A stretch of 37,582 bases of DNA from an uncultured Eubacteriales bacterium (GTDB lineage: Bacteria; Bacillota; Clostridia; Oscillospirales; CAG-272), in assembly GCA_934401725.1 (NCBI GenBank), contig CAKRSS010000018.1, forward strand, positions 1 through 37,582, in the 5' to 3' direction. This document shows positions 15,850-24,298 of the stretch, piece after piece; positions within the stretch are counted from its first letter, which is position 1, and each line of letters starts with the position of its first letter. The position numbers and the translations under genes were made by a program. Under the pieces are notes generated by a model that was not told the DNA's origin, did no database searches, and saw only the letters and a program-made list of their open reading frames with translations.

Positions 15850-16737
15850 TTACATAACTATTTCTCCGCTCCTTTCTGCTATAGTTTGGTAGTCGTTAGT
15901 AAGCACGGCTACGGTGCCGGAGGTGTCTTTACTGCAAAGGTCAAACACGTCTTTCCTGTTTGTGATGACGACAAACCTGCACTTGTCGATTTCGCTCATG
16001 TAGTAGAGCGGCGCGTTCATGTAGAACAGAGTCAGCGCGCGCCGTACCTTTTCAATACCGTCACCGGGTGCAAGTATCATCGGTATTCCGACGATTATGT
16101 TTTCGGCATCGTCACTTCTTATCTCAAAGAACTCGCGCATAAGGTTTATGTGCAATGCGCGGAATTCAGGAAACTGCATGGTCAGATAATTCAGGAGAAG
16201 CCCAAGTGAGAAGCCCGGCGACTGCGCGAAGGCGGGAACCTTGGCGTCAGGGCAGGGGGCTATTGCGGTCTTCTCGGTGCTGTAGCCGGCGGCCTCAAAC
16301 AGCATTTGCTGTGTGATGCCGTTTTGCGGGTGCGCGCTGCTGATTTTCATCAGACTGCGCTTGCTCGGAATGCCCGGCAATGTGCGGTTGACGAGGCGCG
16401 AGACAAACGAGATGCTGAGTCCCGCCTCCTCGGCAAAGTCGGTTTTTGAGCGAGAGCCAATCGCCTGGTCGACAAGCCTTGCAAGGTCGTTCAGCTCCTC
16501 GTTCTTGGCGAGCGCGGGGGTGCGGGAGATGTTCTCTCCGGCGTCGGTGCGCTCGGCTTCGTTGAGCTTTTCCGGCTCCTTTGTGTTGGCTTTGCGGCCG
16601 CTGTCTTTATTTGGCTGCCGTTTTACGTTGCTTGGATAATTTGTGAGTATTTTTTGAGCATCTATTTTATTTGAATTGTTCTCTTTGTCGACAGCATCTA
16701 ATTCTTGGCGCAGTGAAGCCCGGTCACTGCTGTTCAT
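15850..16737 (-). CDS. XRE-type HTH regulator with disordered N-terminus
   Basis: ATG 16737 has GGAGGA 8 nt upstream; a TTG two codons earlier is less likely. Of 295 residues, 1-75 are polar and low-complexity (probably disordered). About 84-152 contain a Cro/CI-type helix-turn-helix (SKTDFAEEAGLSISFVSRLV, then NRTLPGIPSKRSLMKIS and LFEAAGY). Residues 165-295 are an unassigned sensor-like domain. Family members repress or activate nearby operons by binding palindromes. It is 1.1 kb from the ClpP/VirD4 operon, divergent in direction from a shared intergenic zone with broken genes, so control of that operon is possible but unproven. Confidence 0.75.
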   Translation of the reverse strand: MNSSDRASLRQELDAVDKENNSNKIDAQKILTNYPSNVKRQPNKDSGRKANTKEPEKLNEAERTDAGENISRTPALAKNEELNDLARLVDQAIGSRSKTDFAEEAGLSISFVSRLVNRTLPGIPSKRSLMKISSAHPQNGITQQMLFEAAGYSTEKTAIAPCPDAKVPAFAQSPGFSLGLLLNYLTMQFPEFRALHINLMREFFEIRSDDAENIIVGIPMILAPGDGIEKVRRALTLFYMNAPLYYMSEIDKCRFVVITNRKDVFDLCSKDTSGTVAVLTNDYQTIAERSGEIVM

Positions 16738-16777
16738 CAGCAAGTTCCTCCAATCTGTGGATTATTTCTTTAATTGT

Positions 16778-16806
16778 ATTATAGCACGGTTTTAAGCGGT
16801 TGTCAA
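16778..16806 (-). promoter_or_regulatory. Perfect-consensus promoter of the XRE gene
   Basis: Minus strand TTGACA (16801-16806), 17-bp spacer, TATAAT (16778-16783). The -10 lies about 40 bases upstream of the start codon at 16737. Confidence 0.85.
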
Positions 16807-16874
16807 TAGCTTTTTTGAAAAACGATTAAAAAATAATTAATTAATTTGTAATCCACCGTTTGCCCGCTTCTGCA

Positions 16875-16910
16875 ATTAAAAACACCGCCGATTCGTGGGG
16901 ATCGGCGGTG
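16875..16910 (-). terminator. Terminator of the two membrane-protein genes
   Basis: Stem CACCGCCGAT (16883-16892) / ATCGGCGGTG (16901-16910) is followed on the minus strand by TTTTTAATT. It begins 8 bases after the stop of the YwaF-like gene. Confidence 0.88.
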
Positions 16911-16917
16911 CGAAATG

Positions 16918-17709
16918 TTATTTTGAGACGTCGGCGGACTCGGGATCGGGGAGCTGGGCCTGCCTTTTGGCTCTGACGGCGTCCGGAATGACGAAAATCA
17001 GTGAGACTAGCGCCATGTACGTTACCAATATGGCCATTCCCGGCAGGAGGTAGAGCAGCGGCACGGGCATCCAGCGCCAAAACAGCTGAAGAATGTTTAT
17101 GTTCTTCGGGAAGGTGAAGAAATAGTCGGCGTATGGGCAGACCGTGGCGCGCAGGATGAGGTTGACGCAGTGAACGGCAACCGACAGTGCCGAAAATGCG
17201 ATAAGTATGCCGGGAAAGTCGGAGAGCCGCGGACGGTAAAACCCGAGCGTCGCGAGACTGATACCGCAGATGAAAATCAGCAGGTGCGTCCCGTAAAAGC
17301 CGAGCATGCGGGGCAGCAGAAGAGAATAGCCGCAGAACGCAGGCTCGGGAAACATAAACGCCATAAGCGCTCCCAACGGCGCCATGAAAAACGAAAACCC
17401 GAGCAGCGACCGTCGCCGCGTCATGAGCCCTATGGGGATGATAAACATGTTGATGTTGCACAGCTGAAGCGGCAGCTCGTCAAACCAGTTGAAGTGCTTT
17501 ATGTGCGAGATGGCGAGGAATTCAGCGTCGCGCGAGAGCGCAAACTTGTAGACGAAAAAGCCCACTATGTTGACGGCGCAGATGATTATCAGCACCAGCG
17601 AGCGCCGCCTCTCATCGGCGTTGCGCAGAAGCAGGCGCAGCGCGACAATCGCGGAAACCGCGAGCAAAAGCAGGGCGAAAAACATGCCGTTAAACGGTTT
17701 TATTATCAT
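16918..17709 (-). CDS. TIGR02206/YwaF-like integral membrane protein
   Basis: This protein has 263 residues and about seven hydrophobic helices. It carries the family hallmarks: ELPLQLCNINMF in the third helix region and FYGTHLLIF with a conserved membrane His in the middle. The family (Bacillus YwaF, related to eukaryotic TMEM164) has no settled bacterial function; TMEM164 acts in acyl transfer to ether lipids, which only hints at lipid chemistry here. Its 5' end overlaps the upstream PAP2 gene by 20 bases, so the two are translationally coupled, and a membrane-lipid theme fits both. The ATG at 17709 lies inside the PAP2 tail. Confidence 0.8.
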   Translation of the reverse strand: MIIKPFNGMFFALLLLAVSAIVALRLLLRNADERRRSLVLIIICAVNIVGFFVYKFALSRDAEFLAISHIKHFNWFDELPLQLCNINMFIIPIGLMTRRRSLLGFSFFMAPLGALMAFMFPEPAFCGYSLLLPRMLGFYGTHLLIFICGISLATLGFYRPRLSDFPGILIAFSALSVAVHCVNLILRATVCPYADYFFTFPKNINILQLFWRWMPVPLLYLLPGMAILVTYMALVSLIFVIPDAVRAKRQAQLPDPESADVSK

Positions 17710-18331
17710 TTTTATGCCTCCTGAGGTTGAAAATCAGCGCGGCGGCTGCGGCTACGGCGCATCCCGCGAAAACGTCAAGCACGGAGTGTTGCTTGACAAG
17801 GACGGTGGACATGCAGATCAGCGTCATCATAACTGCGCTGACAGCGCGCAGCGCGGTCTTTTTGCGCAGCGACGTCACCGAAAACGCCGTCAGATGGACG
17901 CACAGCGCCTCGTAACAGTGCAGGCTCGGAAATACGTTGACGGGGCGGTCGCTCTCGAAAATCAGCCTGCATATCCGGTTGAATAAACCGCCGCCGAGCG
18001 CCTCAGGACGAAAGTCCACCGCGCTTGGGAACAGAACGAATATCAGAATGCAGAACAGCGCGCCGCCGAGGAAGACCGCGCACTGCCGTCGGAAATACTC
18101 CGGCGCGCCGAAGCAGACCAATGCGAGTACGAGCGGGACGTAGGCGTACCAAAGTATATACGGGACGATGAACGCCGGTACGAAGGGAATAAAGTCGTCA
18201 AGCGCGCAGTGAATCAGCGTCCGCTCAAAGTCTATGGACGACGTGAGAAAGTATGCAGGCCCGATTATCAGAAACATGGCGAAATAGGCAACCCTGCGGT
18301 ATTTGTAAATGAAGCTGCGCGTTCTGCTCAC
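17690..18331 (-). CDS. PAP2-superfamily membrane phosphatase/phosphotransferase
   Basis: This protein has 213 residues and about six hydrophobic helices. The PAP2 motifs 2 and 3 are seen as FPSLHCYEA (134-142, catalytic-proton His138) and STVLVKQHSVLDVFAG (175-190, nucleophile His182). Motif 1 (KxxxxxxRP) is reduced to ESDRP. The order and VFPSLH/KQHSVLD spelling recall the inositol-phosphoceramide-synthase-like branch. It probably acts on lipid phosphates at the membrane. The start is uncertain: GTG 18331 immediately abuts GGGAG, too close for normal spacing; the next ATG (18277) has no good RBS. First gene of a two-gene unit. Confidence 0.82.
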   Translation of the reverse strand: MSRTRSFIYKYRRVAYFAMFLIIGPAYFLTSSIDFERTLIHCALDDFIPFVPAFIVPYILWYAYVPLVLALVCFGAPEYFRRQCAVFLGGALFCILIFVLFPSAVDFRPEALGGGLFNRICRLIFESDRPVNVFPSLHCYEALCVHLTAFSVTSLRKKTALRAVSAVMMTLICMSTVLVKQHSVLDVFAGCAVAAAAALIFNLRRHKNDNKTV

Positions 18332-18352
18332 CTCCCTTTAGTGCGTACATAT

Positions 18353-18381
18353 ATTATACAACACTTGTTATAGAAAAGCAA
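18353..18381 (-). promoter_or_regulatory. Promoter of the PAP2/YwaF-like pair
   Basis: Minus strand TTGCTT (18376-18381), 17-bp spacer, TATAAT (18353-18358), about 22 bases upstream of the putative GTG start. With such a short leader the transcript could begin close to the start codon. Confidence 0.65.
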
Positions 18382-18445
18382 CCACTAAAAAAATTAAGTT
18401 TTGTTAATACAGACGCAAAATACGCGCTATACGGTGTTTTTTGAC

Positions 18446-18474
18446 TTTACAAAACGCAGCGGATGTAGTATAAT
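18446..18474 (+). promoter_or_regulatory. Promoter of the araB run
   Basis: TTTACA (18446-18451), 17-bp spacer, TATAAT (18469-18474). It leaves a leader of about 240 bases before araB that contains an inverted copy of the dispersed hairpin repeat. No riboswitch class was recognised in the leader. Confidence 0.65.
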
Positions 18475-18612
18475 AAACTGATACATTGTTCCCGCGCCGG
18501 AGAGATGTCTTTGCTCACTCCGGAAACACCGTGCCATGGTTTTGCGCTTCTGCATACTTTGGAACCGGCTCACTTTGATTGTTAAGCGCACTTCCATTCC
18601 AATCCAAACCCA

Positions 18613-18697
18613 ATTCCTAAAGTTTTTGCGGGGTCTTGGGGAGCTTTTTGGGAAAATCTTTCTGAGCGGGGTCTGGGGCAGCGCCCCGGAGTCCTCC
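18613..18697 (-). repeat. Dispersed hairpin repeat, inverted copy in the araB leader
   Basis: Read on the minus strand it has the same order as the two copies at 33.1-33.3 kb: GGGGCGCTGCCCC hairpin, ACCCCGC, a pyrimidine/purine inverted segment, then CCCGCAAAAACTTT. It is more degenerate in the central stem. The copy lies inside the presumed 5' leader of araB, where its stem-loops could affect expression. Confidence 0.75.
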
Positions 18698-18722
18698 CGT
18701 ATCATTATAAGGAGAATTTTTT

Positions 18723-20390
18723 ATGCCTAAGTATTCAATCGGTCTTGATTACGGCTCGCTTTCCGGGCGCGCCGTGCTTATAGACATTGCTGACGGACGT
18801 CAGCTTTGCGACTGCGTGATGGACTACCCGCACGCTGTTATGTCGGAGACGCTGGCGGCGACCGGCGCTCCGCTCCCGCCCGACTACGCGCTCCAGGATC
18901 CGCAGGATTACCTCGACGTGCTGGCGACCACCATCCCCGGCGTCATAAAAAAGTCGGGAATCGACCCGCGCGATATAGTCGGTATCGGCGTGGACTTTAC
19001 CTGCTGCACGCTGCTGCCCGTCCATCGCGACGGAACGCCGCTTTGCTTCGACGAGCAGTTTCGCGGCGCGCCGCATGCTTACGTCAAGCTGTGGAAGCAC
19101 CACGCCGCCCAGAGCTATGCCGACAGACTCAATGAGGTCGCACGTCGCCGCGGCGAGCCGTGGCTCGACCGCTTCGGCGGCAAGATTTCGTCCGAGTGGA
19201 TGTTCCCGAAAATCTGGCAGGTGCTCGACGAGCGCCCTGATATATATGACGCCGCTGATTACTTCATCGAGGCCGGCGACTGGGTCACATGGCAGCTGAC
19301 CGGCCGCCAGACGCGCGGCTATTGCTTCGCCGCGTATAAGAGCAGCTTCGTCGTCGACGGCGGCGGCTACCCCTCCGAGGACTTCTTCGGCGAGCTCGAC
19401 GAAAGACTGCGCTACGTCGTCCGCGATAAGCTGGACGCGCCCATGGTCTTCACGGGCGAGCGCGCCGGCACTGTCTGCCACCGCGCCGCCGAGTGGCTCG
19501 GACTGCCTGAGGGCGCGGCGGTCGCATGCCCCATGCCCGACGCACACACTGCTACCATCTCGCTCGGACTGCGTAAGTCGGGCGACATGTGCGCGATTAT
19601 GGGTACGTCGTCCTGCTATATGCTGCTCGGCGACAGCGACGGGCAGGTGCCCGGCATCTGCGGCATCGTCAAGGACGGCATGACGCCCGGATTCTACGGC
19701 TATGAGGCCGGACTCTGCTGCGTCGGCGACCACTTCGCGTGGGTCGCGGAGAACGTCGCGCGCGAGGATTACATAGAGGAAGCGCGCAGCCGCGGCATGT
19801 CCACGCTCAAGCTGCTTATCGAGAAGGCCGCGGCGCAGAAGCCGGGTCAGCACGGCCTCATCGCGCTCAATTGGTTCAACGGCAACCGCAATATCCTGGT
19901 CAACGCCGCGCTGTCCGGCCTTTTCGTCGGCATGACGCTGCGCACGCGCCCCGAGGATATGCTCCGCGCGCTCATCGAGGCAACGGCCTACGGCACGCGC
20001 ACCATAATTGAGAACTACCGCACGCACGGCGTAAACGTCGGACGCATAGTCGCCGCGGGCGGCATCGCGCGCAAGGATCCCTTCACCATGCAGACCTACG
20101 CCGATATACTCAATATGGACATCGAAATTTCAAATTCCACACAGGCGCCGGCGCTTTCCGGCGCTATACAGGGCGCCGCGGCGGCGGGCGTCGAGGGCGG
20201 CGGTTACGCCACGCTTGACGAGGCCATGCGGCACATGGTCGCTGAGTGCGACAAGGTCTATCACCCCATCCCCGAGAACGTCGCGGTCTACGACAGACTG
20301 TTCGCCGAGTACATGAAGCTGCACGACTACTTCGGCCGCGGCGGCAACGACGTTATGAAAACTCTGCGGGAGATTTCCGCGGGCGTATGA
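18723..20390 (+). CDS. araB: Ribulokinase (FGGY family)
   Basis: This protein has 555 residues, the length of AraB. The N-terminal phosphate-1 loop is GLDYGSLSGRAVLID. GVDFTCCTLLP, EAGDWVTWQLTG and MGTSSCYMLLG match the AraB subfamily of FGGY kinases. The enzyme phosphorylates ribulose (L- or D-) with ATP in the cytoplasm, feeding the pentose phosphate pathway. AAGGAG precedes ATG 18723. No araA or araD is in the window; the downstream secreted pectate-lyase-like lipoprotein suggests that pentose released from plant polysaccharide is the substrate source, which is inference. The frame is intact. Confidence 0.93.
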   Translation: MPKYSIGLDYGSLSGRAVLIDIADGRQLCDCVMDYPHAVMSETLAATGAPLPPDYALQDPQDYLDVLATTIPGVIKKSGIDPRDIVGIGVDFTCCTLLPVHRDGTPLCFDEQFRGAPHAYVKLWKHHAAQSYADRLNEVARRRGEPWLDRFGGKISSEWMFPKIWQVLDERPDIYDAADYFIEAGDWVTWQLTGRQTRGYCFAAYKSSFVVDGGGYPSEDFFGELDERLRYVVRDKLDAPMVFTGERAGTVCHRAAEWLGLPEGAAVACPMPDAHTATISLGLRKSGDMCAIMGTSSCYMLLGDSDGQVPGICGIVKDGMTPGFYGYEAGLCCVGDHFAWVAENVAREDYIEEARSRGMSTLKLLIEKAAAQKPGQHGLIALNWFNGNRNILVNAALSGLFVGMTLRTRPEDMLRALIEATAYGTRTIIENYRTHGVNVGRIVAAGGIARKDPFTMQTYADILNMDIEISNSTQAPALSGAIQGAAAAGVEGGGYATLDEAMRHMVAECDKVYHPIPENVAVYDRLFAEYMKLHDYFGRGGNDVMKTLREISAGV

Positions 20391-20450
20391 TACAGTTTAT
20401 CCCGAGAGGGCAGTCTCCCTGAATAATATTTGCGCGGAAAGGTGGAAAAT

Positions 20451-22556
20451 ATGATGAAAAAGCTGGCACGTACGCTTTGTCTGGGTGTCGCCGCGATGCT
20501 CGTCTGCACGGCGCTTGCCGGGTGTAAGACCGACGGCGCGGGACCCGACGGCACAACTACCGACAGCCACGGTAACTTGTCCCCTGAAGTTACGACTTCC
20601 GGCGCGACGCCGGACACCACGTCAGGCACGCCGACAGAAACTACTCCTGCCGGGACCACGGAGATTGTGCACGGCGAGCCGGTCGGAAATGCATCGGTCG
20701 ACGTCGCAGGGCTGGGGCTTGTGCCGCACGAGGCGAGCTCGGACAACCGCGCCGTCGCCGAGGTCAAGGTGCGCGGCGGGCAGGTGATGGTCGTAGGATA
20801 CCTTGACGGCAGTGCGGGCATTACGGTGCGCGACTGCTTCGGCCATACCGCCACGGTCGACGTGACCGTCTCCGGCCGCGAAATAAAGACCGTTTCGCAC
20901 GCCACGACGGACAAATTCATAGAAGCCAGCACGCAGTTTGGCGCTAAGGGTGACGGCGTCACGGACAGCACCGCCGCAATCCAGGCGGCGCTCGACTCCG
21001 CAAAGCCGGGGCAGACGGTCTACCTTTACCCCGGAATTTACGTCGCCGACCACCTCTGCATGCCCGAGGGCGTCACGCTTGAGATGTACACAACCATGAC
21101 GGACGCCACGGCGGGCTACACGGATGAGCTGGCGCGCCAGGTCAGGGCGGGCGAGGTGACGGTGTTGCGCGGCGCGCGCATCATGAACAACCGCTACCAC
21201 CAGCCCGGAGCAGAGGGTAGCTCGCATTTCACCGTACGCGGCGGCGTCATGGATATGCTTGAGACGAGCAAGGGCGCTATCATTTTCGGCTGCGCCGACG
21301 GCGTGTTGCTCGAGAACGTCATATTCAAGGACATGAAGAACAATCACGCCATTCAGTACACCGGCTGCACCAATTCCGCCATACGCAACTGCATGTTTGC
21401 GGGCTACACCTGGGGCGGGACGTTCACGCGCGAGGTCGTGCAGATAGAGGTGTCGACGCCCGGCGCTACCGGCGCGGCGGCAACCGCTCCGCTGACGTTC
21501 AGCGAGGGCGAGTACAATTACAGCGAGAATATCGAGATAAGTCACTGCTATTTCGGCAAAAGCGACCGCTGCGGCGTGCCGCTCATGGCCATCGGCCACC
21601 ACTCGCAGGCCGGAGGCGCGACCGTCACCGGCTTCCGCATTACCGACAACGTGTTTGACGGCATGATGTATGCTGCGATACGCTACAACGGAATCGTCGA
21701 CACCGAAATCTCGGGCAACACCTTCACGGCGTATGCCGAGTACCCGAACGTCAAGGATCCGAGTGCCACAATGCCAGCCTTCATAGTACTCTACTCCTCG
21801 GCCGCGACAACTGCGTACACCAGCGTGGTCAGCGGCAAGCGCATAGTGCGGGCCAATGTTTACGAGCAGGCCGGTGTCCACGGCATGAATATCACCCGCA
21901 ACACCTTCAACATCCCCGGCGGCAGCGACAAGCGCGTGCTCAACATCGCGGGCAGCTCATATACTCCGGGACTGAATTTCGAGAAGGGCATTCTCCGGCA
22001 GAAGGCCTACAACACGCCGACCTACGCTTATAGCGGCTACGTCCCCGTGACAAACTACATGGAGGGCGTCAGCTTTACGGACAACGTCATAAACGTCACC
22101 GGCAAGCCGAAATACACGGGGTATCTGATGTACGTCCAGCGCGTGCTCGGACTGCGGGTCTCGGGAAATGACGTGAGACTCGGCGAGGGCGTCTCGTTCT
22201 CACGCAACGACGAGGGCGTGACCGGACTGTCCGTGCGCAGCTGCGTCATGGGCGTGGGGCCTGGCAGGTACGTCATCAACGCCGCCGAGTCCTACCGCGT
22301 ACTGCTCGGCGACGCGGGCGGCAAGACCGTCGCGACGCTTCTGCCGGGCGGCTCGTTCACGGTCACGATAAACATCGAGGGGCAGGGAACGCTGTCGTTT
22401 GACCCGAGGAGCAACGGCTCGGCGGCCGTTATTCCGGTTCCGGCCGAGGGGTACGTCGCCGAAGGCTGGTATTCGGCCGACGGCAAGCAGATAAGCGGCA
22501 ACAGCATGCTCTCCGAGTCCACGACGCTGATATTCAGATTCACACCGCAAAAATAA
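20451..22556 (+). CDS. Secreted lipoprotein with pectate-lyase-type beta-helix and InlB-like tail
   Basis: The start is ATG 20451 (or 20454) behind GGAAAGGTGG; an upstream TTG-type extension is not needed. Of 701 residues, the lipoprotein signal has lipobox ALAGC with Cys25. A Thr/Pro linker spans 30-75 and an Ig-like segment 80-145. A right-handed beta-helix from about 156 to 600 opens with FGAKGDGVTDSTAAIQAALD, the Pectate_lyase_3/GH28-like signature. A final InlB-like repeat (GYVAEGWYSADGKQ) ends the protein. It is probably an extracellular polysaccharide lyase or glycosidase, anchored to the membrane. Catalytic residues and substrate cannot be assigned by eye. It lies 60 bases after araB. 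Confidence 0.8.
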   Translation: MMKKLARTLCLGVAAMLVCTALAGCKTDGAGPDGTTTDSHGNLSPEVTTSGATPDTTSGTPTETTPAGTTEIVHGEPVGNASVDVAGLGLVPHEASSDNRAVAEVKVRGGQVMVVGYLDGSAGITVRDCFGHTATVDVTVSGREIKTVSHATTDKFIEASTQFGAKGDGVTDSTAAIQAALDSAKPGQTVYLYPGIYVADHLCMPEGVTLEMYTTMTDATAGYTDELARQVRAGEVTVLRGARIMNNRYHQPGAEGSSHFTVRGGVMDMLETSKGAIIFGCADGVLLENVIFKDMKNNHAIQYTGCTNSAIRNCMFAGYTWGGTFTREVVQIEVSTPGATGAAATAPLTFSEGEYNYSENIEISHCYFGKSDRCGVPLMAIGHHSQAGGATVTGFRITDNVFDGMMYAAIRYNGIVDTEISGNTFTAYAEYPNVKDPSATMPAFIVLYSSAATTAYTSVVSGKRIVRANVYEQAGVHGMNITRNTFNIPGGSDKRVLNIAGSSYTPGLNFEKGILRQKAYNTPTYAYSGYVPVTNYMEGVSFTDNVINVTGKPKYTGYLMYVQRVLGLRVSGNDVRLGEGVSFSRNDEGVTGLSVRSCVMGVGPGRYVINAAESYRVLLGDAGGKTVATLLPGGSFTVTINIEGQGTLSFDPRSNGSAAVIPVPAEGYVAEGWYSADGKQISGNSMLSESTTLIFRFTPQK

Positions 22557-22568
22557 CGGAGGTTAAAT

Positions 22569-23267
22569 ATGGCTTACAAACCCGGAGCGCTCAAGATAAC
22601 AGGATGGATAATCAAGGGTATTCTTTATGCGATAGTCGTCCTTGTCTTCGCGCTGCTTATCTGGAGAATGTGCTTCTCAACCAAAATTCCCGCCGACGTA
22701 AAGCAGCTTTACGTCACGCCCGAGATCAAGACCGCCTATGCAGACGGTGTGCTCAAGGGTTTTAAGCAGGAGCAGGCGACCATCACGCGCGAGAAGCAGA
22801 GCTATGGCTACTTCTCGGTGGTGGACTACGTCATTATCCCCGAGGCGTCTGAGGTGCAGATAATTTTCAGGTACAATAACAGCACCGTGAGGAGCGTGGC
22901 GGAGGATCTCGGGCTGTCCCAGGTGCCCTCGCTCGACCACGACGTGTTCGACGTGACGCTGGTCAAGACCACCGACCTCACCCCCGACGACCAGAGCGAC
23001 AATATTGACCCGGACGCGCTGCACAAGACGCGCTACTTCCCGACCGCAGTCGTCAGCGGGCGCACACAGCTGTATAATTACCGCCGCATAGTGTTCAGTG
23101 GCGTGGATATTGAGGATCTCGACATCGGGCTGTTCGTGGACATTTACTACATCGGCGGCATCAATTATGACGGTACTCCGCTCGGCACGCTGTGCCTCTA
23201 CGACTACCAGATGGAGCGGATCGACTACAAATTTTCGGGTTCCGACCTGAAATCTGTTAAAAAATAA
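22569..23267 (+). CDS. Single-pass membrane protein, unknown function
   Basis: This 232-residue protein starts 12 bases after the previous stop with GGAGG upstream. Residues 12-36 are one strongly hydrophobic helix (WIIKGILYAIVVLVFALLIW). The remaining roughly 195 residues are mixed alpha/beta and should face outside. Charged, Tyr-rich strands such as RIVFSGVDIEDLDIGLFVDI end the protein. I do not recognise the domain. Tight spacing puts it in the araB-lyase transcript. Confidence 0.75.
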   Translation: MAYKPGALKITGWIIKGILYAIVVLVFALLIWRMCFSTKIPADVKQLYVTPEIKTAYADGVLKGFKQEQATITREKQSYGYFSVVDYVIIPEASEVQIIFRYNNSTVRSVAEDLGLSQVPSLDHDVFDVTLVKTTDLTPDDQSDNIDPDALHKTRYFPTAVVSGRTQLYNYRRIVFSGVDIEDLDIGLFVDIYYIGGINYDGTPLGTLCLYDYQMERIDYKFSGSDLKSVKK

Positions 23268-23281
23268 GGATATTAAATGTT

Positions 23282-24211
23282 ATGTGGTTTATATTTGCAT
23301 TGATCACACTGCTCGCTTGGGGCAGTGCCGACCTGTTTTATAAAAAGGGTGCCGATGAGGCAGATAAATACAGCCATCTCAAAACGACAATGATGGTTGG
23401 CTTCGTTATGGGGGCACACGCGATAGCAACGCTGATATTCACCGGGTGGGATTATGACCCGATCAATCTTGTTATGTACCTGCCTGTTTCCGCAATGTAC
23501 ATTTCGTCAATGGCGGTGGGATACCTCGGACTGCGGTATCTGGAGCTGTCCATAGCTTCACCGATTCAGAATGCTTCGGGTGCAGTTGTTGCGATACTCT
23601 GCCTCGTAATTCTGGGGCAGAAAATGAGCACATGGTCTGCGGTCGGTGTCGTGCTGATTTGCGTCGGTGTGTTCGTGCTGGGATTGCTTGAGCGCGGACG
23701 TGATGAACTTCCGCCTTCTGACGGTGAGCATAAAAAGTACCGCTCAGGGGTTGTTGCAATACTATTTCCGATAGGGTATTGCATACTCGATTCGCTTGGA
23801 ACTTTCTTTGATGCATGGTACCTTGACGATTTTGAAACAACACTTCTTCGCAATGTGACTGAGGACAACCTGGAGCGGGTTGCCAACATATCATACGAGC
23901 TAACATTCTTTTTCTGTGCGTTGGTTATATTCGTTTTTATGCTGATAAAAAAGCAAAACCTTACCGGACGTCCGCAGGGGTCGCGCCTTTGTGCGGCAGT
24001 GCTTGAAACTGCCGGACAGTTTACATATGTTTACGCAATGTCGGGGCATGGCGCGGTTGCCGCTCCCATGATAGGCTCATTTTGCATCGTATCAGTATTG
24101 CTGTCGCGTATTTTCCTTAAGGAGAAGCTGACGTTTTTGCAGTATTTGACGGTCGGGGGCGTAATTTTGGGTATTATTTGCCTCGGAATTTCAGAGGGAC
24201 TGGCGGAATAG
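23282..24211 (+). CDS. DMT-superfamily (EamA-like) transporter
   Basis: This protein has 309 residues and about ten hydrophobic helices in two halves, typical of drug/metabolite transporters. FIFALITLLAWGSADLFYKK opens helix 1 and the second half ends with an EamA-like SRIFLKEKLTFLQYLTVGGV segment. A hydrophilic insert between the halves (about residues 140-155, and again 180-200) is slightly longer than usual. AAGGAT lies before ATG 23282, 14 bases after the preceding gene. Base composition is more AT-rich than araB. The substrate is unknown; sugar or small-metabolite uptake or export would fit the run. Confidence 0.85.
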   Translation: MWFIFALITLLAWGSADLFYKKGADEADKYSHLKTTMMVGFVMGAHAIATLIFTGWDYDPINLVMYLPVSAMYISSMAVGYLGLRYLELSIASPIQNASGAVVAILCLVILGQKMSTWSAVGVVLICVGVFVLGLLERGRDELPPSDGEHKKYRSGVVAILFPIGYCILDSLGTFFDAWYLDDFETTLLRNVTEDNLERVANISYELTFFFCALVIFVFMLIKKQNLTGRPQGSRLCAAVLETAGQFTYVYAMSGHGAVAAPMIGSFCIVSVLLSRIFLKEKLTFLQYLTVGGVILGIICLGISEGLAE

Positions 24212-24223
24212 GTCGGATGAAAC

Positions 24224-24272
24224 AAAAAGCACTCCAAGGCGGCATTAAATTGCCGCTCCTTGGAGTGCTTTT
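24224..24272. terminator. Bidirectional terminator between the DMT gene and gdhA
   Basis: A long stem AAAAGCACTCCAAGG / CCTTGGAGTGCTTTT with an inner CGGCA/TGCCG helix has A-run and T-run flanks on both sides. It ends the rightward araB run and the leftward gdhA gene. Confidence 0.9.
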
Positions 24273-24298
24273 GCACTTGATTTGCGATTTTTGACTTT

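Noticed and set aside
18482..18722. Riboswitch in the araB leader
   Set aside because: No known riboswitch consensus was recognised; the structured part is explained by the dispersed repeat.
20391..20450. Terminator between araB and the lyase lipoprotein
   Set aside because: The only stem (AGGG/CCCT around 20408-20420) is short and lacks a T-run, so read-through is expected.
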